Assembly (NCBI GenBank): GCA_947456915.1
Contig: CANGUQ010000250.1
Span: forward strand, 1-6,046
From: Betaproteobacteria bacterium
Lineage (GTDB): Bacteria; Pseudomonadota; Gammaproteobacteria; Burkholderiales; CAIKXV01
Direction: 5' to 3'
Length of the DNA: 6,046 bases
Both the position numbers and the translations under genes were made by a program. Of this stretch, positions 1-5,629 are shown piece after piece. How positions within the stretch are numbered: position 1 is the first letter of the stretch; the number at the start of each line of letters is the position of its first letter. The notes under the pieces were generated by a model, which ran no database searches, was not told where the DNA came from, and saw nothing but the letters and a program-made list of their open reading frames with translations.

Positions 1-157
1 GCCGATGCGGCCCCAGGTGCGGCGAACGTGGGCGGCGCTCGAGCCGCCGTCCGCCACACCGGCCGTCAATCACGCGGCCGCCGCGTCAGCCCGCCGGGTG
101 GGTCTGCACACGTCCGACAGTGGACAACGGCCGGCAAATCGTGGCTTCATATCCGGC
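1..157. other. Upstream non-coding stretch, no gene seen
   Basis: This G/C-rich stretch lies ahead of the candidate gltI promoter. Short open frames exist on both strands, but their translations are rich in Ala, Arg and Pro, resemble no family I know and have no convincing Shine-Dalgarno sequence. A weak inverted repeat, GTCC (112-115) and GGAC (122-125) with a 6-base spacer, is the only local structure I noticed. The end of an upstream gene outside the window cannot be excluded, but none is visible. Confidence 0.5.
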
Positions 158-187
158 TTGACACGAGTCCCGCATGTCAATGTGAAT
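158..187 (+). promoter_or_regulatory. Candidate sigma-70 promoter of the glt operon
   Basis: A perfect -35 hexamer TTGACA lies at 158-163. The best -10 candidate at workable spacing is GTGAAT (182-187, 18-base spacer), which matches the last three consensus bases only; TGTGAA at 181-186 (17-base spacer) also matches three of six. The site stands about 85-115 bases ahead of the gltI start, in an A/T-richer patch of an otherwise G/C-rich leader. The -35 is persuasive and the -10 weak, which would fit a promoter that needs an activator. The position is inferred and no transcript evidence is available. Confidence 0.4.
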
Positions 188-196
188 ATTGACTTG
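173..196. promoter_or_regulatory. Inverted repeat overlapping the candidate promoter (possible operator)
   Basis: GTCAAT (176-181) and ATTGAC (188-193) form exact inverted arms around a 6-base spacer. After one mismatched position on each side, the arms extend by two more matching bases to 173-174 and 195-196. The repeat covers the candidate -10 region, so a dimeric regulator bound here could block or position RNA polymerase. The symmetry is seen directly; the operator role and the identity of any regulator are inference. Confidence 0.4.
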
Positions 197-243
197 TGCG
201 GTCGCTGACTCGTGCCGTCGTGGATGACCTCTCGCACGCTGCG

Positions 244-255
244 GGATGCGCATCC
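244..255. repeat. Perfect 12-bp palindrome in the gltI leader
   Basis: GGATGCGCATCC reads the same on both strands and ends seven bases before the AGGAG ribosome binding site. It also contains the upstream ATG (246) that would extend gltI by nine residues. It might be a protein-binding site or chance symmetry; with no loop it is a poor RNA hairpin unless inner pairs open. Confidence 0.35.
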
Positions 256-261
256 GATCAC

Positions 262-275
262 AGGAGATTGCCTTG
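262..275 (+). promoter_or_regulatory. Ribosome binding site that fixes a TTG start for gltI
   Basis: AGGAG at 262-266 is followed by a 6-base spacer and then TTG at 273. The in-frame ATG at 246 has no comparable upstream sequence, and using it would place this Shine-Dalgarno inside the coding region. Starting at TTG also gives a compact, normal signal peptide beginning M-T-R-T-P-R. Confidence 0.75.
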
Positions 276-1175
276 ACCCGCACCCCCCGTCTCGTCGCTG
301 CCGCAGCACTGGCCTGCTTCGCCTCCGGCGTCTTCGCCCAGGCGCCTGCCCTGACCGGCACGCTCGCCAAGATCCGCGACACCGGCACGATCACCGTCGG
401 CCACCGCGAATCCTCGATCCCGTTTTCCTATCTCGACGACAAGCAGCAGGCCGTTGGCTACTCGATGGACATCTGCATGCGCATCGTCGAAGGCGTACGC
501 GCGGAACTGAAGAATCCCGGCATCAAGGTCGCGCTGCAGCCGGTGACCTCGGCCAACCGCATCCCGCTGCTGCAGAACGGCACGATCGACATCGAGTGCG
601 GCTCGACCACCAACTCGGTCGAACGACAGAAGCTGGTGGCCTTCGGCCCGACCTACTTCGTCATCAACGTCACGGCGGCGGTCAAGAAGAACTCGCCGAT
701 CAAGACGCTCGCCGACCTGAACGGACGCACCATCTCGACTACCGCCGGCACCACCTCGGTGCCGCTGCTCAAGCGGTACGAGAAGACCGGGGGCATCGAC
801 GTCAAGGAAATCTACGGCAAGGACCACTCCGAGTCGTTCCTGCTGCTGGTCGATGACCGCGTCTCGGCGTTTGTCATGGACGACGTGCTGCTCGCCGGCC
901 AGATCGCCAACGCCCGCAACCCGGGCGATTTCGTGATCCTGAACGAATCGCTGCGCACCGAGCCGTACAGCGTGATGCTGCGCCGCGACGATCCCCAGTT
1001 CAAGGCGCTGGTCGACCGCGTGATGACCGGGCTGATGAAGTCGGGCGAGATCGAGAAGATCTACGCGCGCTGGTTCCTCAGCCCGATCCCGCCGCGCAAC
1101 GTCAATCTGAACTTCCCGATCACGCCCGCGCTGCGCGAGGCGTTCAAGAACCCCAACGACAAGGGCGTCCAGTAG
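273..1175 (+). CDS. gltI: Glutamate/aspartate ABC transporter periplasmic binding protein
   Basis: This 300-residue protein is the periplasmic solute-binding component of an acidic amino acid importer; E. coli GltI is about the same length (302). From the TTG start there is a Sec signal peptide: Arg3 and Arg6, a hydrophobic stretch over 7-21, and likely cleavage after Ala22 (VFA|QA). The mature protein follows the type-2 (SBP_bac_3) binding fold. Family landmarks are GHRESS (43-48), TSANR (92-96), ECGSTTN (108-114), SGTTS-like AGTTS (158-162) and KDHSES (183-188). By analogy with the E. coli/Shigella protein, Arg45, Ser93, Arg96, the CGST loop and His185 line the ligand pocket and hold the side-chain carboxylate. 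The C-terminal ends PNDKGVQ, close to E. coli PNDKALN. Only two cysteines remain in the mature chain (68 and 109). It heads the operon and is followed by a terminator-like hairpin. Ligand preference for glutamate or aspartate is inferred from similarity. Confidence 0.93.
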   Translation: MTRTPRLVAAAALACFASGVFAQAPALTGTLAKIRDTGTITVGHRESSIPFSYLDDKQQAVGYSMDICMRIVEGVRAELKNPGIKVALQPVTSANRIPLLQNGTIDIECGSTTNSVERQKLVAFGPTYFVINVTAAVKKNSPIKTLADLNGRTISTTAGTTSVPLLKRYEKTGGIDVKEIYGKDHSESFLLLVDDRVSAFVMDDVLLAGQIANARNPGDFVILNESLRTEPYSVMLRRDDPQFKALVDRVMTGLMKSGEIEKIYARWFLSPIPPRNVNLNFPITPALREAFKNPNDKGVQ

Positions 1176-1249
1176 CGCGCAGCCGGCCGCGACGGCGGGG
1201 GCCGGGCCCCGGCACCAGCCCCGGCTGGATCAATCCCGCGGCCCGACCG
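1176..1249. other. gltI-gltJ spacer, G/C-rich with small repeats
   Basis: No gene is visible here. GCCCCGGC occurs twice as a direct repeat (1206-1213 and 1218-1225), and CCAGCC/GGCTGG (1215-1220 and 1223-1228) forms a small palindrome. These could fold upstream of the main hairpin, but each is short enough to arise by chance in sequence this G/C-rich. The rest of the spacer, 1281-1381, shows no structure I can support before the gltJ ribosome binding site. Confidence 0.4.
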
Positions 1250-1280
1250 AGGCCGGAAGCGATCCCGCTTCCGGCCTTTC
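1250..1280 (+). terminator. Terminator-like hairpin between gltI and gltJ
   Basis: An 11-bp perfect stem pairs 1251-1261 with 1266-1276 around an ATCC loop. An extra A-T pair (1250-1277) extends it to 12 bp, and TTTCGCTTCT follows. The stem is very strong and the trailing T run short, so partial read-through is plausible. Because it sits inside an operon, directly after the binding-protein gene, it probably acts as an attenuator or as a 3' stabiliser of gltI mRNA, raising binding protein over permease. The structure is seen directly; the role is inference. Confidence 0.7.
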
Positions 1281-1381
1281 GCTTCTGTGGCAAGCTGTCA
1301 CGGCGCGCGCGCGGGCCATCCCCGTGAGCCGCCCCGACTGACACCGGCGGAAGCATCGCCCGGGCACGGGAACATCGGCTC

Positions 1382-1396
1382 AGGGGGGGCCTCATG
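1382..1396 (+). promoter_or_regulatory. gltJ ribosome binding site within a run of seven G
   Basis: A at 1382 followed by seven G (1383-1389) provides an AGGGGG-type Shine-Dalgarno four bases before the ATG at 1394. The homopolymer can pair with anti-Shine-Dalgarno sequence in several registers. No other ATG with a better site is close. Confidence 0.6.
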
Positions 1397-2131
1397 GGAT
1401 TCAGTCTGGACTGGTCCGTCTTCCTGCAGGAACTGCCCGAGGGCGGGGTGTACTACTGGCAGATGATCCTGTCGGGGCTGTGGTGGACCCTCGGGGTCGC
1501 CGCCTGCGCCTGGCTGATCGCGATGTTCTTCGGCTCGGTGATCGGCACGATCCGCACCACCGACATCCGGGCGCTGGTGATCTTCGGCCACTGCTGGGTC
1601 GAACTGTTCCGCAACATCCCGCTGCTGGTGCAGATGTTCCTCTGGTATTTCGTGCTGCCGGAGGTGATTCCGCCCCTCAAGCGCTGGGTGGTGGCCGCCG
1701 ATCCGGCGCAGGCACAGTTCCTGTCCGCGACACTGTGCCTGGGCCTGTTCACCTCCGCGCGCATTGCCGAGCAGGTGCGTGCAGGCATCCAGTCGCTGCC
1801 GCGGGGTCAGCGCTACGCGGCGCAGGCGCTGGGACTGACCGCGCCGCAGATGTACCGCCACGTGCTGCTGCCGATGGCCTACCGGATCATCATCCCGCCG
1901 CTCACCAGCGAGACGATGAACCTGATCAAGAACACCTCGATCGCGCTCACCATCGGGCTGGCCGAACTCACCTTCCGCACCCGCGAGATGGGCGAATACA
2001 CGTTCCGCTTCTTCGAGGCGTTCACCGCGGCGACGCTGATCTACATCGCACTGGCGATGACGGCGAACCGCGTGATGGCGCTGATCGAACGGCGCACCGC
2101 GGTGCCCGGCTTCATCGCCGGCGGCAAGTAG
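1394..2131 (+). CDS. gltJ: Glutamate/aspartate ABC transporter permease GltJ
   Basis: A 245-residue inner-membrane permease, nearly the same length as E. coli GltJ (246), belonging to the His/Glu/Gln/Arg/opine family of ABC permeases. It pairs with GltK to form the translocation path for acidic amino acids. Residues 1-23 hold a short N-terminal region (LDWSVFLQELPEGG, like the E. coli start). A first membrane segment follows near 24-51, and the family motif VELFRNIPLLVQ lies at 69-80. The cytoplasmic EAA loop, which docks into the ATPase, runs from Glu126 to about 147 (EQVRAGIQSLPRGQ then ALG). Further helices lie near 160-180 and 205-225. The protein ends PGFIAGGK, like E. coli PGNMGGK. gltK begins 10 bases after the stop, so the two are translated from one message. 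The 218-base gap before it contains the hairpin described separately. Confidence 0.93.
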   Translation: MGFSLDWSVFLQELPEGGVYYWQMILSGLWWTLGVAACAWLIAMFFGSVIGTIRTTDIRALVIFGHCWVELFRNIPLLVQMFLWYFVLPEVIPPLKRWVVAADPAQAQFLSATLCLGLFTSARIAEQVRAGIQSLPRGQRYAAQALGLTAPQMYRHVLLPMAYRIIIPPLTSETMNLIKNTSIALTIGLAELTFRTREMGEYTFRFFEAFTAATLIYIALAMTANRVMALIERRTAVPGFIAGGK

Positions 2132-2141
2132 GGAGGGCGCG

Positions 2142-2825
2142 ATGAACTTCGACTTCTCGGTCATCGCCGGCTCGCTGCCCTACCTGTGGAAAGGCATGCA
2201 GTACACGCTGCAGTTGACGGCGATCGCCGCGCTCGGCGGCCTGTTCTTCGGCACGCTGCTCGCCCTTGCCCGCCTGTCGCCGATCCGGCCGCTGTCGATG
2301 ATCGCCGGCGGGTACGTGAACCTGATGCGCTCGATCCCGCTGGTGCTGGTGATCTTCTGGTTCTTCTTCCTCGTGCCGCTGATCCTGCAGGGCGTGATGG
2401 GCTACGAGCGCCCGCCGCAGGTCGGCGCCGAGCGCACCGCGATCATCACCTTCATCATGTTCGAGGCCGCGTACTTCTGCGAGATCATGCGCGCAGGCAT
2501 CCAGTCGATCCCGAAGGGACAGGTCTACTCGGCCTACGCGCTCGGCCTGACCTACAGCCAGACGATGCGGCTGGTGGTGCTGCCGCAGGCGTTCCGCAAC
2601 ATGATTCCGGTGCTGCTCACCCAGACCATCATCCTGTTCCAGGACACCTCGCTCGTCTACGTCATCTCGGCCACCGACTTTGTCGGCGCGGCGGCGAAGA
2701 TCGCCCAGCGCGACGGGCGACTGGTCGAGATGTACGTGTTCGTCGCACTGGTGTACTTCGTGATCTGCTTCTCGCTGTCGCTGGCAGTCAAGCAGTTGCA
2801 GAAGAAGATCGCGGTGATTCGATGA
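2142..2825 (+). CDS. gltK: Glutamate/aspartate ABC transporter permease GltK
   Basis: A 227-residue membrane permease (E. coli GltK has 224), the partner of GltJ in the acidic amino acid importer. The start is ATG with a GGGAGGG sequence at 2131-2137, which overlaps the last base of the gltJ stop. The N-terminal segment (SLPYLWKGM, then a helix near 22-45) is followed by the family motif YVNLMRSIPL at 58-67 and a very hydrophobic helix. The EAA loop starts at Glu114 (EIMRAGIQSIPKGQ) and ends near the ALGL at 133-136. The motif LFQDTSLVYVIS, typical of GltK, lies in the C-terminal third, and the protein ends with a Lys/Gln-rich cytoplasmic tail. The stop overlaps an ATG (ATGA at 2822-2825), but that frame is Arg-rich and crosses the repeats, so I do not call a gene there. 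The ATPase gene follows only after a 223-base repeat-bearing gap. Confidence 0.93.
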   Translation: MNFDFSVIAGSLPYLWKGMQYTLQLTAIAALGGLFFGTLLALARLSPIRPLSMIAGGYVNLMRSIPLVLVIFWFFFLVPLILQGVMGYERPPQVGAERTAIITFIMFEAAYFCEIMRAGIQSIPKGQVYSAYALGLTYSQTMRLVVLPQAFRNMIPVLLTQTIILFQDTSLVYVISATDFVGAAAKIAQRDGRLVEMYVFVALVYFVICFSLSLAVKQLQKKIAVIR

Positions 2826-2880
2826 GCGCCGCAGCGCGCGTGACCCCCGGCCGACGCGGGCGGGCGCCCGGGCCTGCACA

Positions 2881-2938
2881 GTGCCCGCGCGAAGCCGTCG
2901 CCCATCGCCGGGAGCCTGCACCCCGCCGCTTTCTCGAC
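2881..2938. repeat. Intergenic repeat, copy 1
   Basis: The 58-base unit begins GTGCCCGCGCGAAG and ends CTCGAC. Its 36-base core (2903-2938) matches the core of copy 2 (2969-3004) at 32 positions, with a period of 66. Differences are single G/C and C/T changes and one TT/GC pair. The unit looks like a dispersed intergenic element rather than coding sequence. Family membership cannot be settled from one window. Confidence 0.75.
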
Positions 2939-2948
2939 GTCTGTCGAG
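2933..2948. repeat. Palindrome at the junction of the two repeat copies
   Basis: CTCGAC (2933-2938), loop GTCT, GTCGAG (2943-2948) form a perfect 6-bp stem. The left arm is the end of repeat copy 1; the equivalent end of copy 2 (CTCGAC at 2999-3004) is not followed by a matching right arm. No T run follows, so this is not a terminator. Confidence 0.6.
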
Positions 2949-3004
2949 GTGCGGGCGGAACGCCTGCGCATCGCCGGCAGCCTGCACTCCGCCGCTGCCT
3001 CGAC
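2949..3004. repeat. Intergenic repeat, copy 2
   Basis: The 56-base unit begins GTGCGGGCGGAACG, two bases shorter than copy 1 ahead of the shared core, and ends CTCGAC. It is separated from copy 1 by 10 bases and lies in the same orientation. It ends 34 bases before the gltL Shine-Dalgarno, so any RNA structure it makes would be in the immediate gltL leader. Confidence 0.75.
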
Positions 3005-3048
3005 CGGAGTTCGGGCAAGGGGCGAGGCCAACGCATCAGGAGAACGCC

Positions 3049-3783
3049 ATGCCGATGATCGACATCCGGGGCATCTCGAAGTGGTACGGCAGCTTCCAGG
3101 TACTCACCGACTGCCGGACCTCGATCGAGAAGGGCGACGTGGTCGTCGTGTGCGGCCCCTCGGGCTCGGGCAAGTCGACGCTGATCAAGTGCGTGAATGC
3201 GCTGGAACCCTTCCAGAAGGGCGACGTGGTCGTCGACGGCATCTCGCTCGCCGACCCGAAGACCGATCTGCCGAAGCTGCGCTCGCGGGTAGGGATGGTG
3301 TTCCAGAACTTCGAGCTGTTTCCCCACCTGTCGATCACCGAGAACCTCACGCTCGGGCAGACCAGGGTGCTCGGCAGATTGCCCGAGGAGGCCCGCGCGC
3401 GCGGGCTCAAGCTGCTCGACCGCGTCGGCCTGATCGCGCAGAAGGACAAGTATCCCGGCCAGCTCTCCGGCGGCCAGCAGCAGCGCGTCGCGATCGCGCG
3501 CGCGCTGTCGATGGATCCGATCGCGATGCTGTTCGACGAGCCGACCTCCGCGCTCGACCCCGAGATGGTCAACGAGGTGCTCGACGTGATGGTCGAACTC
3601 GCGCACGAGGGCATGACGATGATGGTCGTCACCCACGAGATGGGCTTCGCACGCAAGGTGGCCGACCGCGTGATCTTCATGGACCGCGGCGAGATCGTCG
3701 AGGACACGACCAAGGAGGAGTTCTTCGGCAGCCCGCGCTCGGAACGTGCGCAGCAGTTTCTGGCGAAGATCCTGCATCATTGA
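3049..3783 (+). CDS. gltL: Glutamate/aspartate ABC transporter ATP-binding protein GltL
   Basis: A 244-residue cytoplasmic ATPase (E. coli GltL has 241) that powers the GltJK permease. All nucleotide-binding motifs are present. Walker A is GPSGSGKST at 36-44, the Q-loop Gln is at 86 within VFQNFELFPH, and the ABC signature LSGGQ is at 139-143. Walker B ends in MLFDE (160-164) with Glu164 as the catalytic base, the D-loop is SALD (167-170), and the switch His is at 196 in VVTHEMGFARKVA. KWYGSFQVLTDC near the start and FLAKILHH at the end closely match E. coli GltL. The start at 3049 is set by AGGAGA (3038-3043); a longer frame open upstream runs through the repeats and is not family sequence. 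The stop overlaps the TTG start of the next gene by four bases, suggesting coupled translation of a gene that is not a known transporter part. Confidence 0.95.
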   Translation: MPMIDIRGISKWYGSFQVLTDCRTSIEKGDVVVVCGPSGSGKSTLIKCVNALEPFQKGDVVVDGISLADPKTDLPKLRSRVGMVFQNFELFPHLSITENLTLGQTRVLGRLPEEARARGLKLLDRVGLIAQKDKYPGQLSGGQQQRVAIARALSMDPIAMLFDEPTSALDPEMVNEVLDVMVELAHEGMTMMVVTHEMGFARKVADRVIFMDRGEIVEDTTKEEFFGSPRSERAQQFLAKILHH

Positions 3784-4442
3784 ATCGACGAAACGCTCTC
3801 GCATGCTTGCTCGCTCCGCTGGCGGCGGGCGTCGGATGTACTGCGCCGGGCGCGACCAACGTCGAACGTGGCTTTGATCCGGCGCGCAGCGGGTCGGCGC
3901 TGGTCGTGTTTTCGGCGACCATAACCGCCGGTTTTCCGGGCGCATACTGGTACCAGATCGAACGCACGCCCGGCAACGGAGCAGGCGCGATTGTTTCAGT
4001 GCCCGTGCAAGGTGCGGGCGTACCTCTGGACTGGTCAGGCGTCGTTGCAGACGGCGAGTCGTTCAGCGGCCGAGTCGCCGCGATCGAGCTGGCGCCGGGC
4101 GACTACACTCTTCGGCGGCTTGTTGCAGCCCCCGGGTTAGGCCTGCCTACCTCGCAATCGGCCCGCCTGAACGGTGACTTCCGGGTGCTCGCCGGCGAGG
4201 TCGTTTACCTTGGCAACGTACACACAAGCCTCGAGCGGGAAGCCATCACGAATCGACTGCCATACCGCGTCGTGGTGACTGATCGCGGGCGCAGGGACTT
4301 GGGTATCCTTGCGAAATCGCACGGCGAGGCGCTGGCCGCACGCGCTCGCACGAGTATCGTGCGGGTCGACGCCGGCGGTGACCCGCGATTCGGTAGTAGC
4401 GACACCACGATCAACGACCTTAAGGGCCTGCTCAAGCAATGA
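3780..4442 (+). CDS. Predicted lipoprotein of unknown function
   Basis: A 220-residue protein that I do not recognise. The TTG start at 3780 overlaps the gltL stop (TTGA), with no strong Shine-Dalgarno, so translation is probably coupled. The N-terminal has Arg3 and Arg4, a hydrophobic run from 6 to 18, and Cys20 in the context AAGVGC followed by TAPG. This resembles a lipoprotein signal although Gly rather than Leu stands at -3; if not lipidated, the protein is still likely exported. The body appears beta-rich: SALVVFSATI near 39-48, LAPGDYTLRRL near 104-114 and FRVLAGEVVYLGNV at 134-147. A PG-x-Y turn followed by an AGEVVYLG strand is common in small envelope lipoproteins with an immunoglobulin-like or DUF2846-like fold; that link is tentative. 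The C-terminal ends TTINDLKGLLKQ. A TTA leucine codon (4137) and other A/T-ending codons set it apart from the glt genes. Its stop overlaps the next start (ATGA). Confidence 0.72.
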   Translation: MNRRNALACLLAPLAAGVGCTAPGATNVERGFDPARSGSALVVFSATITAGFPGAYWYQIERTPGNGAGAIVSVPVQGAGVPLDWSGVVADGESFSGRVAAIELAPGDYTLRRLVAAPGLGLPTSQSARLNGDFRVLAGEVVYLGNVHTSLEREAITNRLPYRVVVTDRGRRDLGILAKSHGEALAARARTSIVRVDAGGDPRFGSSDTTINDLKGLLKQ

Positions 4443-5533
4443 AGAGGGAAGGTTGGAGCCGAACAGGCATCCCAGCACAGTTCGATATCTCCAGTTCCGC
4501 CTCGCGCCTCGCGCTGATGGGCATCGCGTGTGTCGTTGCATTGACGTTCTCGAACGGCGCCAGCGCGCAGAGCTCTCGCGCACTCGGCGCCAGCGACGCG
4601 GCATCGATTCGCACCCTGCGCCTGGTAAGCGCCGCGCCACAGGTGAGCATTCTTGACACCACGCGCGAGCAAGTGAATCGGGCGTTGCAGTCAACCTACA
4701 TTCCTCCGGGTACAGGTGGCGCCGGTATTCTGGGGGCGGTTATCGGCGCCGCGATCGGCGAGGCGATCCTGCGCGCGAGACTCACCCGCGTCATGGAAGA
4801 GATCGCGCTGGCTTGGCCGAAACTGACGGAGGCGCTCGGCAGCTTCGATCCAGTCGACGCATTGGCAAATGAACTCGAGGCAACCGCCACGGGGGATACG
4901 CGTTTCGTGGTGAATGACTTCGAGCGGGTCAGCGGCAAAGCGCCCAAGGAGATGCCGCTGTCGCGCGCCGGCGATTCCGATGATCACGGGACACTGTTGC
5001 TCGAGTCGAGGATGTGGCTGTCAGAGGACCTCAACGTGTTCCAGATCGAAGCGAGTGCTCGGCTGGTCAGACCACGTGGAAGTGGCGACATCTATCAGCA
5101 GAGTTTTCGCTTCGAAGCCCCAGCGATTGGCGCAAAGAGCATCAAGGAAGCTATCGACATCTGGTCGGCTGACGAAGCCGTGCTGTTTCGTGGCGTGGTG
5201 TCAATGGGCGCGGCGACCCTTGCACGCATGCTGCATTTGGACCTGCTGGACAGGAAGGCTCCGTGGCCTGGAACAAGGACCGTGCGTAACTCCGAGGTAG
5301 GCCGCAGTGGCGGATTCATCGACGGCTCCGCCGGGGAACTGCTCGAGCAATACAGGAGTGTGCTGATCCTGCGCGATACTCGCCAGCTTCGAGCATTCGT
5401 CCACGCCTCTCGCTTCGACGCGAAGCTGGCCGAAGAGGGCCTGCAGATGCGCCTCGCTCGCGACGATTCCGGCTCGCGGGTGACCAGGCCCGTGACTCTG
5501 GATGAACTACGTGGCTTGCTCGGCCGCAACTAG
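4439..5533 (+). CDS. Exported protein of unknown function with glycine zipper
   Basis: A 364-residue protein of no family I can name. The ATG at 4439 overlaps the previous stop (ATGA) and has only a weak AAGGG 12 bases upstream, so coupled translation is likely. From this start there is a long N-region (1-26), a hydrophobic core near 27-38 and a cleavage site at ASA|Q (43/44), so a Sec signal peptide is expected. An internal ATG at residue 27 would leave no positive charges ahead of the core and is less likely. A glycine zipper, with Gly99, Gly103 and Gly107 in GxxxG spacing, lies within 91-110 and could insert into or pack against membrane. The rest looks like a soluble mixed alpha/beta domain: a WLSEDLNVFQIEASARL stretch, IYQQSFRFEAP, and a helical IWSADEAVLFRGVV followed by MLHLDLL. 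It ends TLDELRGLLGRN, resembling the end of the preceding protein. A role in the periplasm or envelope is all that can be inferred. Confidence 0.78.
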   Translation: MKREGWSRTGIPAQFDISSSASRLALMGIACVVALTFSNGASAQSSRALGASDAASIRTLRLVSAAPQVSILDTTREQVNRALQSTYIPPGTGGAGILGAVIGAAIGEAILRARLTRVMEEIALAWPKLTEALGSFDPVDALANELEATATGDTRFVVNDFERVSGKAPKEMPLSRAGDSDDHGTLLLESRMWLSEDLNVFQIEASARLVRPRGSGDIYQQSFRFEAPAIGAKSIKEAIDIWSADEAVLFRGVVSMGAATLARMLHLDLLDRKAPWPGTRTVRNSEVGRSGGFIDGSAGELLEQYRSVLILRDTRQLRAFVHASRFDAKLAEEGLQMRLARDDSGSRVTRPVTLDELRGLLGRN

Positions 5534-5629
5534 AGCGCCGGACGGGCAAGAGGTCCGCGCGGCCAACCGTTGCCTACCCAGCGATCCTTCTGTCTGCGCG
5601 CGCGTGCTTTCGCTCTCCCCAGTGATCAT
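5534..5629. other. Spacer before the protease gene
   Basis: These 96 bases separate the 364-residue gene from the protease gene. I see no terminator hairpin with a T run, so read-through from upstream is possible. CCGCGCGG near 5555-5562 is a short palindrome of little weight. No clear promoter is visible. Confidence 0.4.

Larger units (their letters stand above)
2826..3048. other. gltK-gltL gap, filled by repeats
   Basis: This 223-base non-coding gap splits an operon whose permease and ATPase genes are usually close together. It contains a perfect 10-bp palindrome CGGGCGCCCG (2861-2870), an outer pair CGCGGGC (2855-2861) and GCCCGCG (2883-2889), two related repeat copies and the gltL ribosome binding site. 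CCTGCAC at 2873-2879 recalls the repeat core and might be the end of a third decayed copy. I see no convincing promoter here. Confidence 0.6.

Noticed and set aside
142..157. A possible sigma-54 promoter (TGGC at 142-145, GGC at 155-157)
   Set aside because: The spacing between the GG and GC elements is 11 rather than 10 bases, and the -12 element does not match TTGC. The TTGACA hexamer is a better explanation.
5..208. A 67-codon open frame at the window start
   Set aside because: It has no ribosome binding site, a low-complexity Ala/Arg composition, and crosses the candidate promoter and its inverted repeat.
1298..2164. A long minus-strand open frame opposite gltJ (and similar ones opposite gltI, gltK and gltL)
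   Set aside because: Long antisense frames are expected where codons end in G or C. The translations are rich in Arg, His, Asp and Gln without domain character, and the + strand genes are certain.
2881..3004. The two repeats as the start of a CRISPR array
   Set aside because: There are only two imperfect copies with a 10-base separator, no unique spacers of normal length and no cas genes nearby.
2881..3048. An N-terminal extension of gltL starting at a GTG near 2881
   Set aside because: The extension translates the repeats, has no counterpart in GltL proteins, and a good AGGAGA site precedes the ATG at 3049.
2822..3058. A 78-codon open frame beginning at the ATGA overlap with the gltK stop and ending just inside gltL
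   Set aside because: Its translation is Arg/Pro/Ala-rich, passes through both repeat copies and resembles no family. It overlaps the well-supported gltL start.
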